Shown here piece after piece: positions 55,018-64,000 of a DNA stretch of 64,000 nt. Position 1 is the first letter of the stretch, and each line of letters starts with the position of its first letter. The DNA comes from Pedobacter frigoris. GTDB taxonomy: Bacteria > Bacteroidota > Bacteroidia > Sphingobacteriales > Sphingobacteriaceae. The DNA lies in NCBI RefSeq assembly GCF_005116445.1, contig NZ_SWBQ01000005.1, forward strand, positions 124,001 to 188,000, given 5' to 3'. Below the pieces are notes generated by a model. The model saw only the letters and a program-made list of their open reading frames with translations. It had not been told where the DNA came from and did not search any database. The position numbers and the translations under genes are program-made.

Positions 55018-57015
55018 ATGAAACTGCTTAAAACATTGATGATCCTTTGCCTGTTTACAACTGCTGCCAATGCTCAGTTTGTAACGAATAGTAAGAGAGT
55101 AGCGGATGTATATTTTCAGAATAAGGAGTATTATGCTGCCGCCGAATACTATAAAAAGGCATTACAAATATCCCCGGATAGTGCAGGTTTTGTTATTCCT
55201 TATGGTTTTGAAAATAAGATCAAGGAAGAAAGTCCTAAAAAGGATGACTATGAGTATAGCGTATTCCAATTGGCTGAATCTCTAAGGTTGTATAAAAACT
55301 TTACTGATGCTGAAAAGTGGTATGCCATAGCCACAGAATTCACTAATCCAAAATATATATTGAGTACCTTTTGGTATGCTGAAACTTTACGTGCCAATCA
55401 AAACTATAATGAAGCAATCACTGCGTTCAACAGGTTTCTTGCAAAATATAAAGTAAATGATATTTATTCAGTTAAAGCTAAATCTGAAATAGCTTCCTGC
55501 CAGTTTGCCCTTTACGAACTTCGCTACCCAAGACTATTCATGTTGAGTAAACTTCAGAATGACATCAATGATAAAGGGTCTAACTATACTCCGACTTTAA
55601 AAGGTGGTAGTTTTTATTTTACTTCTTCTCGTCCTGTTAGTACCTCTGGAAAAAAAGAAGTACTGACTGATAAGAATAATGAGAAAGTAACCAGGAAAGA
55701 GACACCTTATTTAAATGCTGTGTATGAAGTTTCAGGAAATCCTTTGACAGAGAATGTTTCTGTTAAAAAACTTCAGGTTACCAGCAAAGACCGGGAATCG
55801 GCAGCACCGGCATTTCATCCAAATGGTAAGTTGATGTATATCACAAGCTGGACAGCACAGAATGATAAAAAAATTTATCAGCTCAATATAGGAGCGGATG
55901 GAAAAAGCTGGTCAGATCCTATTGAGTTGGGAGGTCAGGTAAACGTTAAAGGCTTCAGTTCGATACAGCCATTTGTAACCAAAGATGGTAAATACCTTAT
56001 ATTCTCATCTAACAGACCTGGAGGCTCAGGTAAATTTGATTTGTGGTACTGCCCGCTTAGGGGAGACGGCTCGCTGGGTCAGGCTATAAATTTCGGAAAT
56101 ACCATCAATACTACAGAAGATGATCAGGCCGCATATTTCGATAGCAGAACAAATAAATTATTGTATAGCAGCAACGGACGAGTGGGGATGGGAGGATTTG
56201 ACTTTTTTGAAAGTGAGGGTGATTTTACTAAATGGTCAGAGCCTAGAAACCTGGGTTATCCATTTAACTCTTCAAAAGATGACATCTATTTTACGCCCTC
56301 TCCGGTTTCCGAAAATGAAGGCTACATCAGCTCGGATAGAGAATCACTGTGCTGCCTTGAGATGTTTCACGTAAAAAAGGAATTTCTTACCGTAAAGGGA
56401 ACAATATTAGATTGCAATACTTTGAAGCCACTTTCCAATGCAACGGTTACATTGACTGATTCACTGGAAGTAATAAAATTCGTCACTGATGAATCTGGTA
56501 AATATGCGTTTAAAATAAATACCAATCGTAAGATTAAGATCACTGCAGAGAAAGAAAAGTACTTCAGTAAAGTCATCAATTTCAGTTATGATGACCTAGC
56601 AAAAAAAGATACATTATTTAGTCCTGACATTTGTCTTGTTCCGTTTGAAATGGATAAGCCTATCGTGCTTAAGGACATTTTATATGAGTTCGACAAAGCT
56701 ACATTGACCGAAGATTCGAAAACAAAGCTGGATTATCTGTATACGATTATGGTTGATAATCCAAAAATTGAGATAGAACTTAGCGCCCATACCGATAGTA
56801 AAGGGGTCGAAATTTATAACCTCGATCTTTCTAACAGGAGGGCAAAGTCATGTGTGGATTATCTTATTTCTAAGGGGATTGATATCAACAGGATGACAAG
56901 TAAAGGTTATGGAGAAACCGTTCCAATTGCGCCTAATGAATTTCCAAATGGCAAAGATAATCCTGAAGGACGCGCGTTGAATAGAAGGACTGAATTTAAG
57001 GTGACCAAAAAATAA
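55018..57015 (+). CDS. OmpA-type protein with TPR, PD40 and CarbReg-like domains
   Basis: A 665-residue exported protein (signal peptide to about residue 19). TPR-like helices (NKEYYAAAEYYKKALQ), PD40 propeller segments (LIFSSNRPGGSGKFDLWY), a CarbReg-like module (about 460-530) and a C-terminal OmpA domain (YEFDKATLTEDSKTKLDYL, SAHTDSKGVEIYNLDLSNRR). It has the same architecture as the gene at 24996, so the two operons are paralogous. It likely anchors the adhesin or T9SS to peptidoglycan. Confidence 0.85.
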   Translation: MKLLKTLMILCLFTTAANAQFVTNSKRVADVYFQNKEYYAAAEYYKKALQISPDSAGFVIPYGFENKIKEESPKKDDYEYSVFQLAESLRLYKNFTDAEKWYAIATEFTNPKYILSTFWYAETLRANQNYNEAITAFNRFLAKYKVNDIYSVKAKSEIASCQFALYELRYPRLFMLSKLQNDINDKGSNYTPTLKGGSFYFTSSRPVSTSGKKEVLTDKNNEKVTRKETPYLNAVYEVSGNPLTENVSVKKLQVTSKDRESAAPAFHPNGKLMYITSWTAQNDKKIYQLNIGADGKSWSDPIELGGQVNVKGFSSIQPFVTKDGKYLIFSSNRPGGSGKFDLWYCPLRGDGSLGQAINFGNTINTTEDDQAAYFDSRTNKLLYSSNGRVGMGGFDFFESEGDFTKWSEPRNLGYPFNSSKDDIYFTPSPVSENEGYISSDRESLCCLEMFHVKKEFLTVKGTILDCNTLKPLSNATVTLTDSLEVIKFVTDESGKYAFKINTNRKIKITAEKEKYFSKVINFSYDDLAKKDTLFSPDICLVPFEMDKPIVLKDILYEFDKATLTEDSKTKLDYLYTIMVDNPKIEIELSAHTDSKGVEIYNLDLSNRRAKSCVDYLISKGIDINRMTSKGYGETVPIAPNEFPNGKDNPEGRALNRRTEFKVTKK

Positions 57016-57038
57016 TACTCTTTTATCAGATTGAATTA

Positions 57039-57069
57039 ACAGGGCATAATTAATTGTGCCCTGTTTTTG
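57039..57069 (+). terminator. terminator of the giant-adhesin operon
   Basis: ACAGGGCA and TGCCCTGT form an 8-bp hairpin around an AT-rich loop, followed by TTTTTG. Confidence 0.8.
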
Positions 57070-57126
57070 TTAGAAATATTACGCTAAAGTTTCATTAAAT
57101 TGTAAATTGGCATTTCATTTTTAACT

Positions 57127-60100
57127 ATGCGCTACTCATCATACGCCATTTTGGTAATTCTACTATTAAGCTTTCAAACAGCAATTGGTCAGATCTATAC
57201 AGTTACCAGCACTGCAGATAGTGGGCCAGGTACATTGAGGGAGGGTTTGTCTACTGTTCCGGCTGGTACAACGGGTTATACAATTAACTTCAATCTTCCA
57301 GGAGATCCATCCGATTACAATAATCGGACAATTCGTCTCCGAAACCAGTTACCCGTTGTTTCTTCAAATGTAATCATTGATGGAAGCGCTCAACCTGGCT
57401 GGCCGGCTCTTGGGGCTTCCGGGGCGAAAGTAATTATAGAACCTGAAAATGCAAATACCACTTTTAGCGGTTTAGTAATTGGACAATATTATGCTGATAA
57501 CAGGGTCACTTCGGGAGTAGAAATTTATGGTCTCTATCTTCGCAATTTCTCAAAGATCAATAGCCTTCAGAATATTACAGGCAACGGATCTGGTATTGTC
57601 ATCGATTACAGATCAAGCAATATCAGAATAGGAGCCCCCGGAAAAGGTAATGTTCTTGGAGGTAATCTAAATGGGATCATCATTCAGAATTCAAATTATT
57701 TTACGGCAACATCTCTTATTAATATAAATATTCAATCCAACCTCATCGGTGTTTTATATGATGGAATTACGCCTCACTCTAATGTGACAGGTATTTCTGC
57801 TAATTTATACGATTGCTCTCTTAATATTGGAGGCGATAATGCGGGAGATGGAAATGTGATTGCTGCCAACCAGATCAATTTAAATATTGTTAGAAATGGT
57901 TACAGCAACGCCTCGAATCGATTTGAAGTTAATATTGTAAGTAATAAAATAGGAGTAGATTATACAGGAACAAAGGACTTTCACGAACTTCCATTGTTTC
58001 TTTCTTCCTCTTCACTTGAAATTTCAGGAGTTAAAATAAATTCTTCTAATACGCAACTTTATATGCGTAACAACATCATCTCAGGTAACCGTACTTTTGG
58101 TGTATCCATAACAAATGCTGACTTCATATTAACAGGCAATGCTATCGGAACAGGGGTCGCCGGGACAGAGGTACTCGGCAATGGGATTGGAATCAAAGTC
58201 GAACAAGGTGCTTCAGGTACTGTAGGTGGTGCCAATCCAACTGATGCAAATCTTATCGGATATAATAATTTTGGATTTGAAAGTGTTTCTGCCAGGACTG
58301 TAAAAATCACCAGAAACAGTATGTTCTGTAATAAAGTATTTGGTATAGGTAAAGCATTAAACAATTATCAGCCCTATGTACAGGTTCTTAAAAAAAGAAG
58401 TGATTATATCTCGGGGAGGGCGACTCCAAATTCCGAGGTAGAATTGTTCTATACAATTAATTGTGAGGGTATTTGTGAAGGGAGAACCTATTTCAAGACC
58501 ATACAGGCGGGAAGTGATGGACGCTGGGAGTATTCCGGGTCCATAACCGGTAATGTCACTGCCACAGCGAGTTTATTAAATGCTACTACTTCTCAGTTCT
58601 CAACTGCGGCACTATTGGACAATGAAGAAGTCATTGATCCTGTTACCTGTAACGGCAATGGCTCCATTAAAATTCCTGAGCCAAGAGAAGGCTTCACTTT
58701 TACCTGGAATAAAATTGTAAATAATGGGGGGAGGGTGTTTCTGGGTAATGATCAGCAAATTAGTGGTTTAGAGGTAGGCAGTTATGAAGTGATCATCGAT
58801 GATGGCTGTAAGGCAATAGCTGAAGTATTTGAAGTAAAAGATCAGAAGTTAACGGATCCGGTCGTTACCTGGCCGACACCCGTTTGTGGTCAGCTGAACT
58901 TTGCATTTTCAGCTGAGGTATTGCGCGGTAAAGGGAATATTAAATACGAATGGATCAATAAAGCGGGAAATGTTGTCGCCAGTGGTAAATCAGTATCCCT
59001 CCCTCAGGGCGAATATAAACTGAAGATTACCGATGAAGCAGGCTGTGTTAAGGAAACTGCATTTAAGGAAATTAAGCGACTCCCGGCACCGGTGATCAGT
59101 ACTTCGGGAATGACAATAGTGCGTGCCGCCTGTGGTAAACAAAATGGATCAATCAAAGGGATTACGGTTTCAGACCTTACCGGAACTGCTTCATATAAAT
59201 GGTATAGTTATGATGCGGCAGGCCGTATAATTATAGGGGAGGTTGCGCAAACTCAGGACCTGGAAAATGTAGAAGGCGGATATTATATTTTTGAAGTAAC
59301 CGATCAGAGCGCTTGCTCGCCTGTAAGAAGCAGTCCTATTCTAATCTCGATTTATAATTCAGTGGAGATCAGTGCAGGTATACTTAAGGGTGCGACCTGC
59401 AATACCAGTAATGGTTCAATTGCCAATGTAACCATTAAAGAAGCAGATAGGTACGAATGGCTGAATTCAGCGGGTGTCAGCCTATTAAAAGGTAATTATT
59501 CTACTGGAATGGTTTTGAAACTTGAAAATCTGGCGCCCGGTACTTACAGACTTGTGGCGAGTAACAGTACTACACCATGTGCCGATACTAAATCTTTTGT
59601 CATTGAGCAGATTGCGCCTACACAATATACGTTTACAGAGTCTGTGAACCCGACTACATGTGGATTGCAAAATGGTAACATCACATTGAAGTTTGCCGCA
59701 AACACCCCTTTGCCTTACAGCTATGTTTGGAAAGATGCAGCAGGAGCAACAGTTCCGGGGAGTACATATGCAGATAGCAGGACGATGGAAATCAAAGGTC
59801 TCACCGGAGGAAGTTATTCGATGATTGTCTATGATGTTTATAACTGCGAGACTGTTTTTGGTCCCTATGTCATTACCAACACTCCTTTGTTGGTAATAGA
59901 GCCAAATACTGGAACCGTAGTCAACGACGGCTGCAGTTTACTGAGAGGGTCAATAACGGGTATAAAAGTGAACGGCGGTATTCCGCCCTATAACTTCACC
60001 TGGGAGAATGAGGCCGGGGAAGTAGTAAAATCAAATCAGGCTAATGCGGACCTTACGGGTATACCAGAAGGAAAATACAGGATGATCCTTAAAGACAATA

Positions 60101-60669
60101 CAAGTTGCGGACTGGCCACCAGTCAGTACTTTATCGTAGCGAATCCTTCTTTTGCAATTGAAACTCCTGTGGTCAATGATATGAGGGTTTGCTATGCTAC
60201 TGAAGTTATGCTTTCTGTGATAGCGCCTCAGGATGGCACTTATCAATTGTACCAAACAGAAACCGATGCTGCACCCATTTCTGTGAACGATAAAGGAATA
60301 TTCACTTTTAAGGTAAGTAAAACTGCCGATTATTACATCAGACGTAAATTGGGAAGCTGCTACAGTCTTTTTGAAAAAGTACATATCGAAGTGACCAATG
60401 ATAATTTGGAGATCAAAAATACAATGACTCCAAATGGCGATGGAATGAATGATTACTGGATGATTACCGGACTGCCGGATTATGGAGATATCAACATAAA
60501 ACTCTATACACGAAGCGGGCAGCTGGTTTACGAATCAGTAGGTAAATACGATAAACCATTTGACGGAAGGTTCAGGGAAAAAGAACTGCCTGCAGGTGTT
60601 TACTACTATAGTATAGACTTAAGAGCAGATTGTAAACCTATCGGCGGTAGTTTAACATTGCTTAGATAA
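57127..60669 (+). CDS. T9SS surface protein with beta-helix N-terminus and type B sorting domain
   Basis: A 1180-residue secreted protein. The signal peptide ends AIGQ; residues about 25-420 have the YTVTSTADSGPGTLREGL opening and NVI/NxI stacks of a parallel beta-helix (adhesin/pectate-lyase-like fold); the middle holds SprB-like modules with conserved Cys; the C-terminal ~85 residues (TMTPNGDGMNDYWMI, GSLTLLR) are the type B sorting domain. Unlike the other adhesins, its PorP/SprF partner lies convergently just downstream and no OmpA-type gene follows. Confidence 0.85.
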   Translation: MRYSSYAILVILLLSFQTAIGQIYTVTSTADSGPGTLREGLSTVPAGTTGYTINFNLPGDPSDYNNRTIRLRNQLPVVSSNVIIDGSAQPGWPALGASGAKVIIEPENANTTFSGLVIGQYYADNRVTSGVEIYGLYLRNFSKINSLQNITGNGSGIVIDYRSSNIRIGAPGKGNVLGGNLNGIIIQNSNYFTATSLININIQSNLIGVLYDGITPHSNVTGISANLYDCSLNIGGDNAGDGNVIAANQINLNIVRNGYSNASNRFEVNIVSNKIGVDYTGTKDFHELPLFLSSSSLEISGVKINSSNTQLYMRNNIISGNRTFGVSITNADFILTGNAIGTGVAGTEVLGNGIGIKVEQGASGTVGGANPTDANLIGYNNFGFESVSARTVKITRNSMFCNKVFGIGKALNNYQPYVQVLKKRSDYISGRATPNSEVELFYTINCEGICEGRTYFKTIQAGSDGRWEYSGSITGNVTATASLLNATTSQFSTAALLDNEEVIDPVTCNGNGSIKIPEPREGFTFTWNKIVNNGGRVFLGNDQQISGLEVGSYEVIIDDGCKAIAEVFEVKDQKLTDPVVTWPTPVCGQLNFAFSAEVLRGKGNIKYEWINKAGNVVASGKSVSLPQGEYKLKITDEAGCVKETAFKEIKRLPAPVISTSGMTIVRAACGKQNGSIKGITVSDLTGTASYKWYSYDAAGRIIIGEVAQTQDLENVEGGYYIFEVTDQSACSPVRSSPILISIYNSVEISAGILKGATCNTSNGSIANVTIKEADRYEWLNSAGVSLLKGNYSTGMVLKLENLAPGTYRLVASNSTTPCADTKSFVIEQIAPTQYTFTESVNPTTCGLQNGNITLKFAANTPLPYSYVWKDAAGATVPGSTYADSRTMEIKGLTGGSYSMIVYDVYNCETVFGPYVITNTPLLVIEPNTGTVVNDGCSLLRGSITGIKVNGGIPPYNFTWENEAGEVVKSNQANADLTGIPEGKYRMILKDNTSCGLATSQYFIVANPSFAIETPVVNDMRVCYATEVMLSVIAPQDGTYQLYQTETDAAPISVNDKGIFTFKVSKTADYYIRRKLGSCYSLFEKVHIEVTNDNLEIKNTMTPNGDGMNDYWMITGLPDYGDINIKLYTRSGQLVYESVGKYDKPFDGRFREKELPAGVYYYSIDLRADCKPIGGSLTLLR

Positions 60670-60678
60670 GCTGTAGAC

Positions 60679-61689
60679 TCAAAATTGCCTGGTCGAACAT
60701 TTCACATTGTACCTGTTGTTCAGTAGTATACCCAATACAATTTCATGAGTTCCATTGTTTACCGATCTGAGTGCAGATGTCGTTACATCATAGGAATAAG
60801 AAAGATTAATCAGAGAAGCCACATTAAAGCCGGCAAGAGCAGAAAAGGAATCATTATTTCGGAAGCTTCCTCCGATCCAGAATTTATCCTGATAGGCAAT
60901 TTTCAGATTTGCATCCAGGGTTGGAGGGGCACTCAACCAGTAGCTGAGCAACCCAGAAGGTATAAAAGCAATATCCTCGTCAACAAAGAACTTATAACCT
61001 CCTGTGATGTAAAAGTTGGTGGTTTGATAAGCGGATAGGTTTGTTTGTTTATTTGCAGTTTTCGATCGGTATCCTAATAGCTGTTTTGCTGATGCTCCCA
61101 GGAAAAATCTCGGACTGTATAGCCATATGCCTCCGCCAACATCAGGCCTGATTTTATTATTGTAGTCTGCACTTAGCAATGGATCAGAAGAATTATCGAC
61201 GAATACACTTGCCACATCAATGCTTGTAGAAGATACTCCTCCAGAAACTCCTACGGAGAGGTTCAGGTCATAGCTTAAACCCAGATGATAAGCATAAGTT
61301 GCATTAATATTTGTTTGTCTTATCCTGCCAGCTTTGTCGGTAAGCGCATATACACCAACTCCGTGGTGAGGTTCTGCAGAAGTATAAGAGTTTACATAAC
61401 TGCGACTTAGCGGATTATCTCCTCTTCCTGAAAAGGAATTAACTGAACTCCTTACAAAATCCTCCCCAATCGGAGCGTGGATAGAGATATATTGGGTAAC
61501 AGGTGCACCTTCCAAACCTTTCCATTGATTTCTATATCCTAATTTTACATCCGTATAGTTATCTATTCCGGTAATAGCCGGGTTGATGAGGTAATTATTA
61601 AATATGTATTGTGTTGATCTTGGGTTCTCCTGCCCGTAGCATAAAGCAGACAAGAGGAGCAAAAAAGAGAGATTAATTATTGATTTCAT
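60679..61689 (-). CDS. PorP/SprF family T9SS outer-membrane protein
   Basis: A 336-residue beta-barrel protein with a signal peptide (LCYGQ) and the hallmark STQYIFNNYLINPAITGIDNY plus RNQWKGLEGAPVTQYIS. It is the third PorP/SprF homologue here, presumably serving the adhesin at 57127, which it faces with only 9 bases between the stops. The opposite orientation means independent control or antisense effects between the pair. Confidence 0.9.
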   Translation of the reverse strand: MKSIINLSFLLLLSALCYGQENPRSTQYIFNNYLINPAITGIDNYTDVKLGYRNQWKGLEGAPVTQYISIHAPIGEDFVRSSVNSFSGRGDNPLSRSYVNSYTSAEPHHGVGVYALTDKAGRIRQTNINATYAYHLGLSYDLNLSVGVSGGVSSTSIDVASVFVDNSSDPLLSADYNNKIRPDVGGGIWLYSPRFFLGASAKQLLGYRSKTANKQTNLSAYQTTNFYITGGYKFFVDEDIAFIPSGLLSYWLSAPPTLDANLKIAYQDKFWIGGSFRNNDSFSALAGFNVASLINLSYSYDVTTSALRSVNNGTHEIVLGILLNNRYNVKCSTRQF

Positions 61690-62078
61690 TATGATTCAAT
61701 CCGACTGAATGATCAATAATAAGATTATTTTTTTGTAACGCAATAAAATATCACGAAATCATTGTGAAGAGTGTGATTTTTTGATATGATTATTTTCTTC
61801 ACATTGAGAAAAACTTTGCCCTATTTTAAAAAGGTCATTTTTTACAATAGGAATATTTTGTAAGGTTTTGAAATAGTGAATTAAATTATTCGCGCTTAAA
61901 ATGTGCTGAAAATAGAATGTAAGGCCAGTTTTTCTCTAGAAATAATTTTGCAATCCAGGTTCTTAATAAATCAGGTATGGTAATTGTTTAATGCTACCAA
62001 ACATCACTAATTGCTTGTTATCAATTCGTTGCGGGTATTGTTGAAGCATCGGGAGGTAAAGGATTAAAGAAAATCAAG
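61690..62078. other. AT-rich intergenic region between divergent genes
   Basis: No gene or clear terminator. It should carry the promoters for the PorP/SprF gene on - and the GAF gene on +; no perfect -33/-7 pair is evident. Confidence 0.4.
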
Positions 62079-62591
62079 ATGATTGGAATGGATATTATTG
62101 CTCCAGATGAAAAGGAGCGCATTGAAAATTTGAACAAGTATAAAATCATTTATACAAAGTCTGAACCCGTATTTGATCAGTTAGCTGCCATTACAGCGAC
62201 CATGCTTAATACACCTGTTGCGATGATAAATTTTATAGATCGTAATACTGTATGGACAGGCAGGACTGAAAATAAGATAAACAGTGAAGGCGCATTTGAC
62301 TGTATTAGTTTATGTTCTTTGGCAGTGCTTAAAGGGAGTGAACATGCATTTCAAAATGTAACCAAGGAATTGTTCCTGATTTCAAATCCCCTGATTGCAG
62401 GAGAATACGGCCTTAAATTTTATGCTGCGGCACCAATAACTACTGATGATGGCTTTCATGTAGGCTCCGTTTGCATTGTTGATAAACAACACAGAAGCTT
62501 CGGCGAAGTTGAGCAAAAGAAACTGGAATGGGTAGCTTCTATGGTCAGATTGGAAATGAATAAGAGAATTGCCCTGAACGCCTGTGCCTAG
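62079..62591 (+). CDS. GAF-domain protein
   Basis: A 170-residue cytoplasmic protein that is one GAF domain: FDQLAAITATMLNTPVAMINFIDRNTVWTG near residues 35-65 and FYAAAPITTDDGFHVGSVCIVDKQ near 115-145. GAF domains bind cyclic nucleotides, haem or other small ligands. Two Cys sit close together (CISLC, about 76-80) and may serve redox or metal sensing. No output domain is present, so it is a stand-alone sensor or adaptor. The start may be ATG 62088. Confidence 0.75.
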   Translation: MIGMDIIAPDEKERIENLNKYKIIYTKSEPVFDQLAAITATMLNTPVAMINFIDRNTVWTGRTENKINSEGAFDCISLCSLAVLKGSEHAFQNVTKELFLISNPLIAGEYGLKFYAAAPITTDDGFHVGSVCIVDKQHRSFGEVEQKKLEWVASMVRLEMNKRIALNACA

Positions 62592-62658
62592 AATATAAAA
62601 ATAGTCCTATTTGGTTATTTTCATAAATAGTGAGGAGCTTTCCGGAAAATTTATTTTT

Positions 62659-63033
62659 ATGGAAAAGCTGAAGGCATGCTTTTTTTGCAGCCGTTCTATT
62701 AAGGGGCGATCAGATAAGAGGTTTTGTAATGATCTTTGCAGAAGTAGCTACAATTATGGAATCCGGCGACGGACCTCAATGCTTTTGATCAGCCATATCA
62801 ATTGTACGTTAACAAGGAACAGGCGTATTCTGGATAAACTGATCACAGCTGGTCATGCACAAGTAAGCAAAGAAGTTTTATTAAGTGATGGTTTTGATTT
62901 TGAACATTATACCAGTGTTGTCAGTGAAAGTTTCAATACCTATTGCTTTTGCTATGACCTGGGTTATCAGATCATTGGCGAAGAACAGATTTTGCTGATC
63001 AAAAAGGAGGAACTCTCCGGATTAAATTCTTGA
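62659..63033 (+). CDS. zinc-ribbon (DUF2116-like) hypothetical protein
   Basis: A 124-residue protein whose opening KACFFCSRSIKGRSDKRFCN continues DLCRSSYNYG, giving a CxxC...FCxxxC zinc ribbon of DUF2116 type (residues 6-26). The rest is alpha/beta with no known motif. The start at 62659 is preferred because upstream residues do not belong to the finger. It lies 67 bases after the GAF gene on the same strand. Confidence 0.65.
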   Translation: MEKLKACFFCSRSIKGRSDKRFCNDLCRSSYNYGIRRRTSMLLISHINCTLTRNRRILDKLITAGHAQVSKEVLLSDGFDFEHYTSVVSESFNTYCFCYDLGYQIIGEEQILLIKKEELSGLNS

Positions 63034-63040
63034 GTCTGAT

Positions 63041-64000
63041 TTATTCTTTAAGAATTTTGAAATGTCTGGTGCCCATAACATCAGATACCTGTAACAGATA
63101 AAAACCTTTTTCTATTTTTTCTATTCCTGACAATATGTTCTCCCCGGGTCTTAATTTTCTTTGTATAATTATTCGTCCGAAGAGATCTCTTAAAGTAATG
63201 CTGCACTCGATATAAGTCGCTCTTCTTAGAAACAGTTTGTCTTTAAAAGGATTTGGATAGACCATCATTCCCTCAATACTTTCATCCGGCGGCCAGTTTT
63301 CAGTCTCTAACTGAAGGGTAAATCGTTCACTTCCGTAGGTTTCCTTTATTGCAGGATCAATAGTAAACTCATATAAATAATTTTTTCCTGTTAATCTGAG
63401 ACTTTGATTTAGGTATTTGTCAAGAAGAGATACCGTTGCGCCTTTAAAATTCTCAATACCAGTTAGTGTCAGCTGATACCTTCCGGCTTCCCATCCTTTA
63501 ACATGTAGTGATACCTCCTTGTCAAATCCGTTTAGCGACCTTTCATTTATGGCCAGAAGCTGACCTTTCACCATACATGCAATACTTACGTAGCCCTCGT
63601 CTATCTTTAATGCATCGCGGTCATCTATTCCGTCATTACCGACGGCCGGGAATTTGATTTTACAATGCTGTTTAAAAATTCCTTTTGAAAGCTCAAGACT
63701 CAATGTGTTCACTTCCTTAGTCGCGTCAGGTGCGTTAATGACCGAAGTTTTGATGAATGATGCCGGAGCGGGGGGTACTGAAGCATCAGAAAAATATTTG
63801 CTGGTTTCAGTAAATGTGATTGTCCCACTGGAAAAGCCATTTTTAACCTTTACAAAAAAACCACTGCCTGAAGGAATATGCGTTTCCGGTAAATCACTCA
63901 CGGTATAGGCATTGTTTAATGGGTCAAATATCCAAACAAAGTCAGCCAGATTCTCTTTAATTAACTTTCTCCAGGTTATTGCCGCAGGATAAGGATTACC
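63041..64000 (-). CDS. T9SS type A surface protein, 3' part (partial)
   Basis: The frame is open to the right edge: translation from 64000 on - reads GNPYPAAITWRKL and continues without a stop, so the true start lies outside the window and the GTG at 63901 is not the start. The C-terminal ~75 residues (VYPNPFKDKLFLRRA, LRDLFGRII, GFYLLQVSD) are a type A sorting domain (Por_Secre_tail), which also directs T9SS export. Upstream residues are beta-rich, as in many surface proteins. The protein is exported to the cell surface; its function is unknown. Confidence 0.85.
   Translation of the reverse strand, partial: GNPYPAAITWRKLIKENLADFVWIFDPLNNAYTVSDLPETHIPSGSGFFVKVKNGFSSGTITFTETSKYFSDASVPPAPASFIKTSVINAPDATKEVNTLSLELSKGIFKQHCKIKFPAVGNDGIDDRDALKIDEGYVSIACMVKGQLLAINERSLNGFDKEVSLHVKGWEAGRYQLTLTGIENFKGATVSLLDKYLNQSLRLTGKNYLYEFTIDPAIKETYGSERFTLQLETENWPPDESIEGMMVYPNPFKDKLFLRRATYIECSITLRDLFGRIIIQRKLRPGENILSGIEKIEKGFYLLQVSDVMGTRHFKILKE

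Noticed and set aside
63041..63901. A complete gene starting with GTG at 63901
   Set aside because: The frame remains open to the window edge with GNPYP-type sequence, so this is the 3' part of a larger gene.

Overview
The window comes from a member of the Bacteroidota, most probably Sphingobacteriaceae (Pedobacter-like). This is inferred from three large surface proteins with type IX secretion (T9SS) C-terminal sorting domains, PorP/SprF outer-membrane partners, TAnnTTTG-type promoter boxes, mostly absent Shine-Dalgarno sequences and a Bacteroidetes-type tra gene set. It splits into an integrative conjugative element (ICE) part (1 to about 19.0 kb, left end outside the window) and a chromosomal part (about 19.3 to 64 kb). 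No integrase, transposase, rRNA, CRISPR array or prophage structural gene is visible.

ICE part. Bases 1-6650 hold a + strand tra operon: the end of a TraG-like ATPase, a lipoprotein, three tandem related exported proteins (TraI type), TraJ, TraK, TraL-like, TraM, a conserved ICE protein and a histone H1-like protein, closed by a strong terminator. The usual traN to traQ genes are absent after traM. Bases 6.7-17.3 kb are a cargo island that looks like a phage-defence island: a CxxC/SHIxP zinc (HNH-like) protein, a YozE-like protein followed by a Shedu-like nuclease with a receiver-like N-terminus, two HEPN-type proteins, an undescribed two-gene module ending in a PD-(D/E)XK nuclease candidate, a second module with an SHIIP zinc protein carrying a frameshift, and a pair of HExxH metallopeptidases. 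Bases 17.3-18.7 kb carry RadC-like and small conserved ICE genes. A promoter-bounded, terminator-bounded RNA candidate lies at 18.84-18.98 kb.

Chromosomal part. Two parallel operons (19.4-27.0 kb and 41.8-57.0 kb) each encode a giant T9SS adhesin, a PorP/SprF protein and an OmpA/PD40/TPR protein. A third adhesin (57.1-60.7 kb) faces its own PorP/SprF gene convergently. One adhesin is 4037 residues, with Ig-like repeats including six 91-residue copies. Between them lie tRNA-Glu(TTC), a secreted glutaminase-family protein, a lipoprotein, tRNA-Thr(TGT), a signalling cluster (degenerate receiver, GlxA-type AraC regulator, hybrid histidine kinase with HPt, sigma-54 response regulator), GbsR/MarR-like and Rrf2 regulators with near-leaderless promoters, a subtilisin-like protease, and a NACHT/STAND-like NTPase divergent from the giant adhesin across an intergenic region with a 19-nt palindrome and repeated ATGAAC motifs. 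The window ends with a GAF protein, a zinc-ribbon protein and the 3' part of a T9SS type A surface protein.

The best candidates for undescribed biology are the cargo modules 10715-13160, 14038-15820 and 15834-17269, and the NTPase at 38977-41508. All functional calls rest on reading the sequence; no database search was run.
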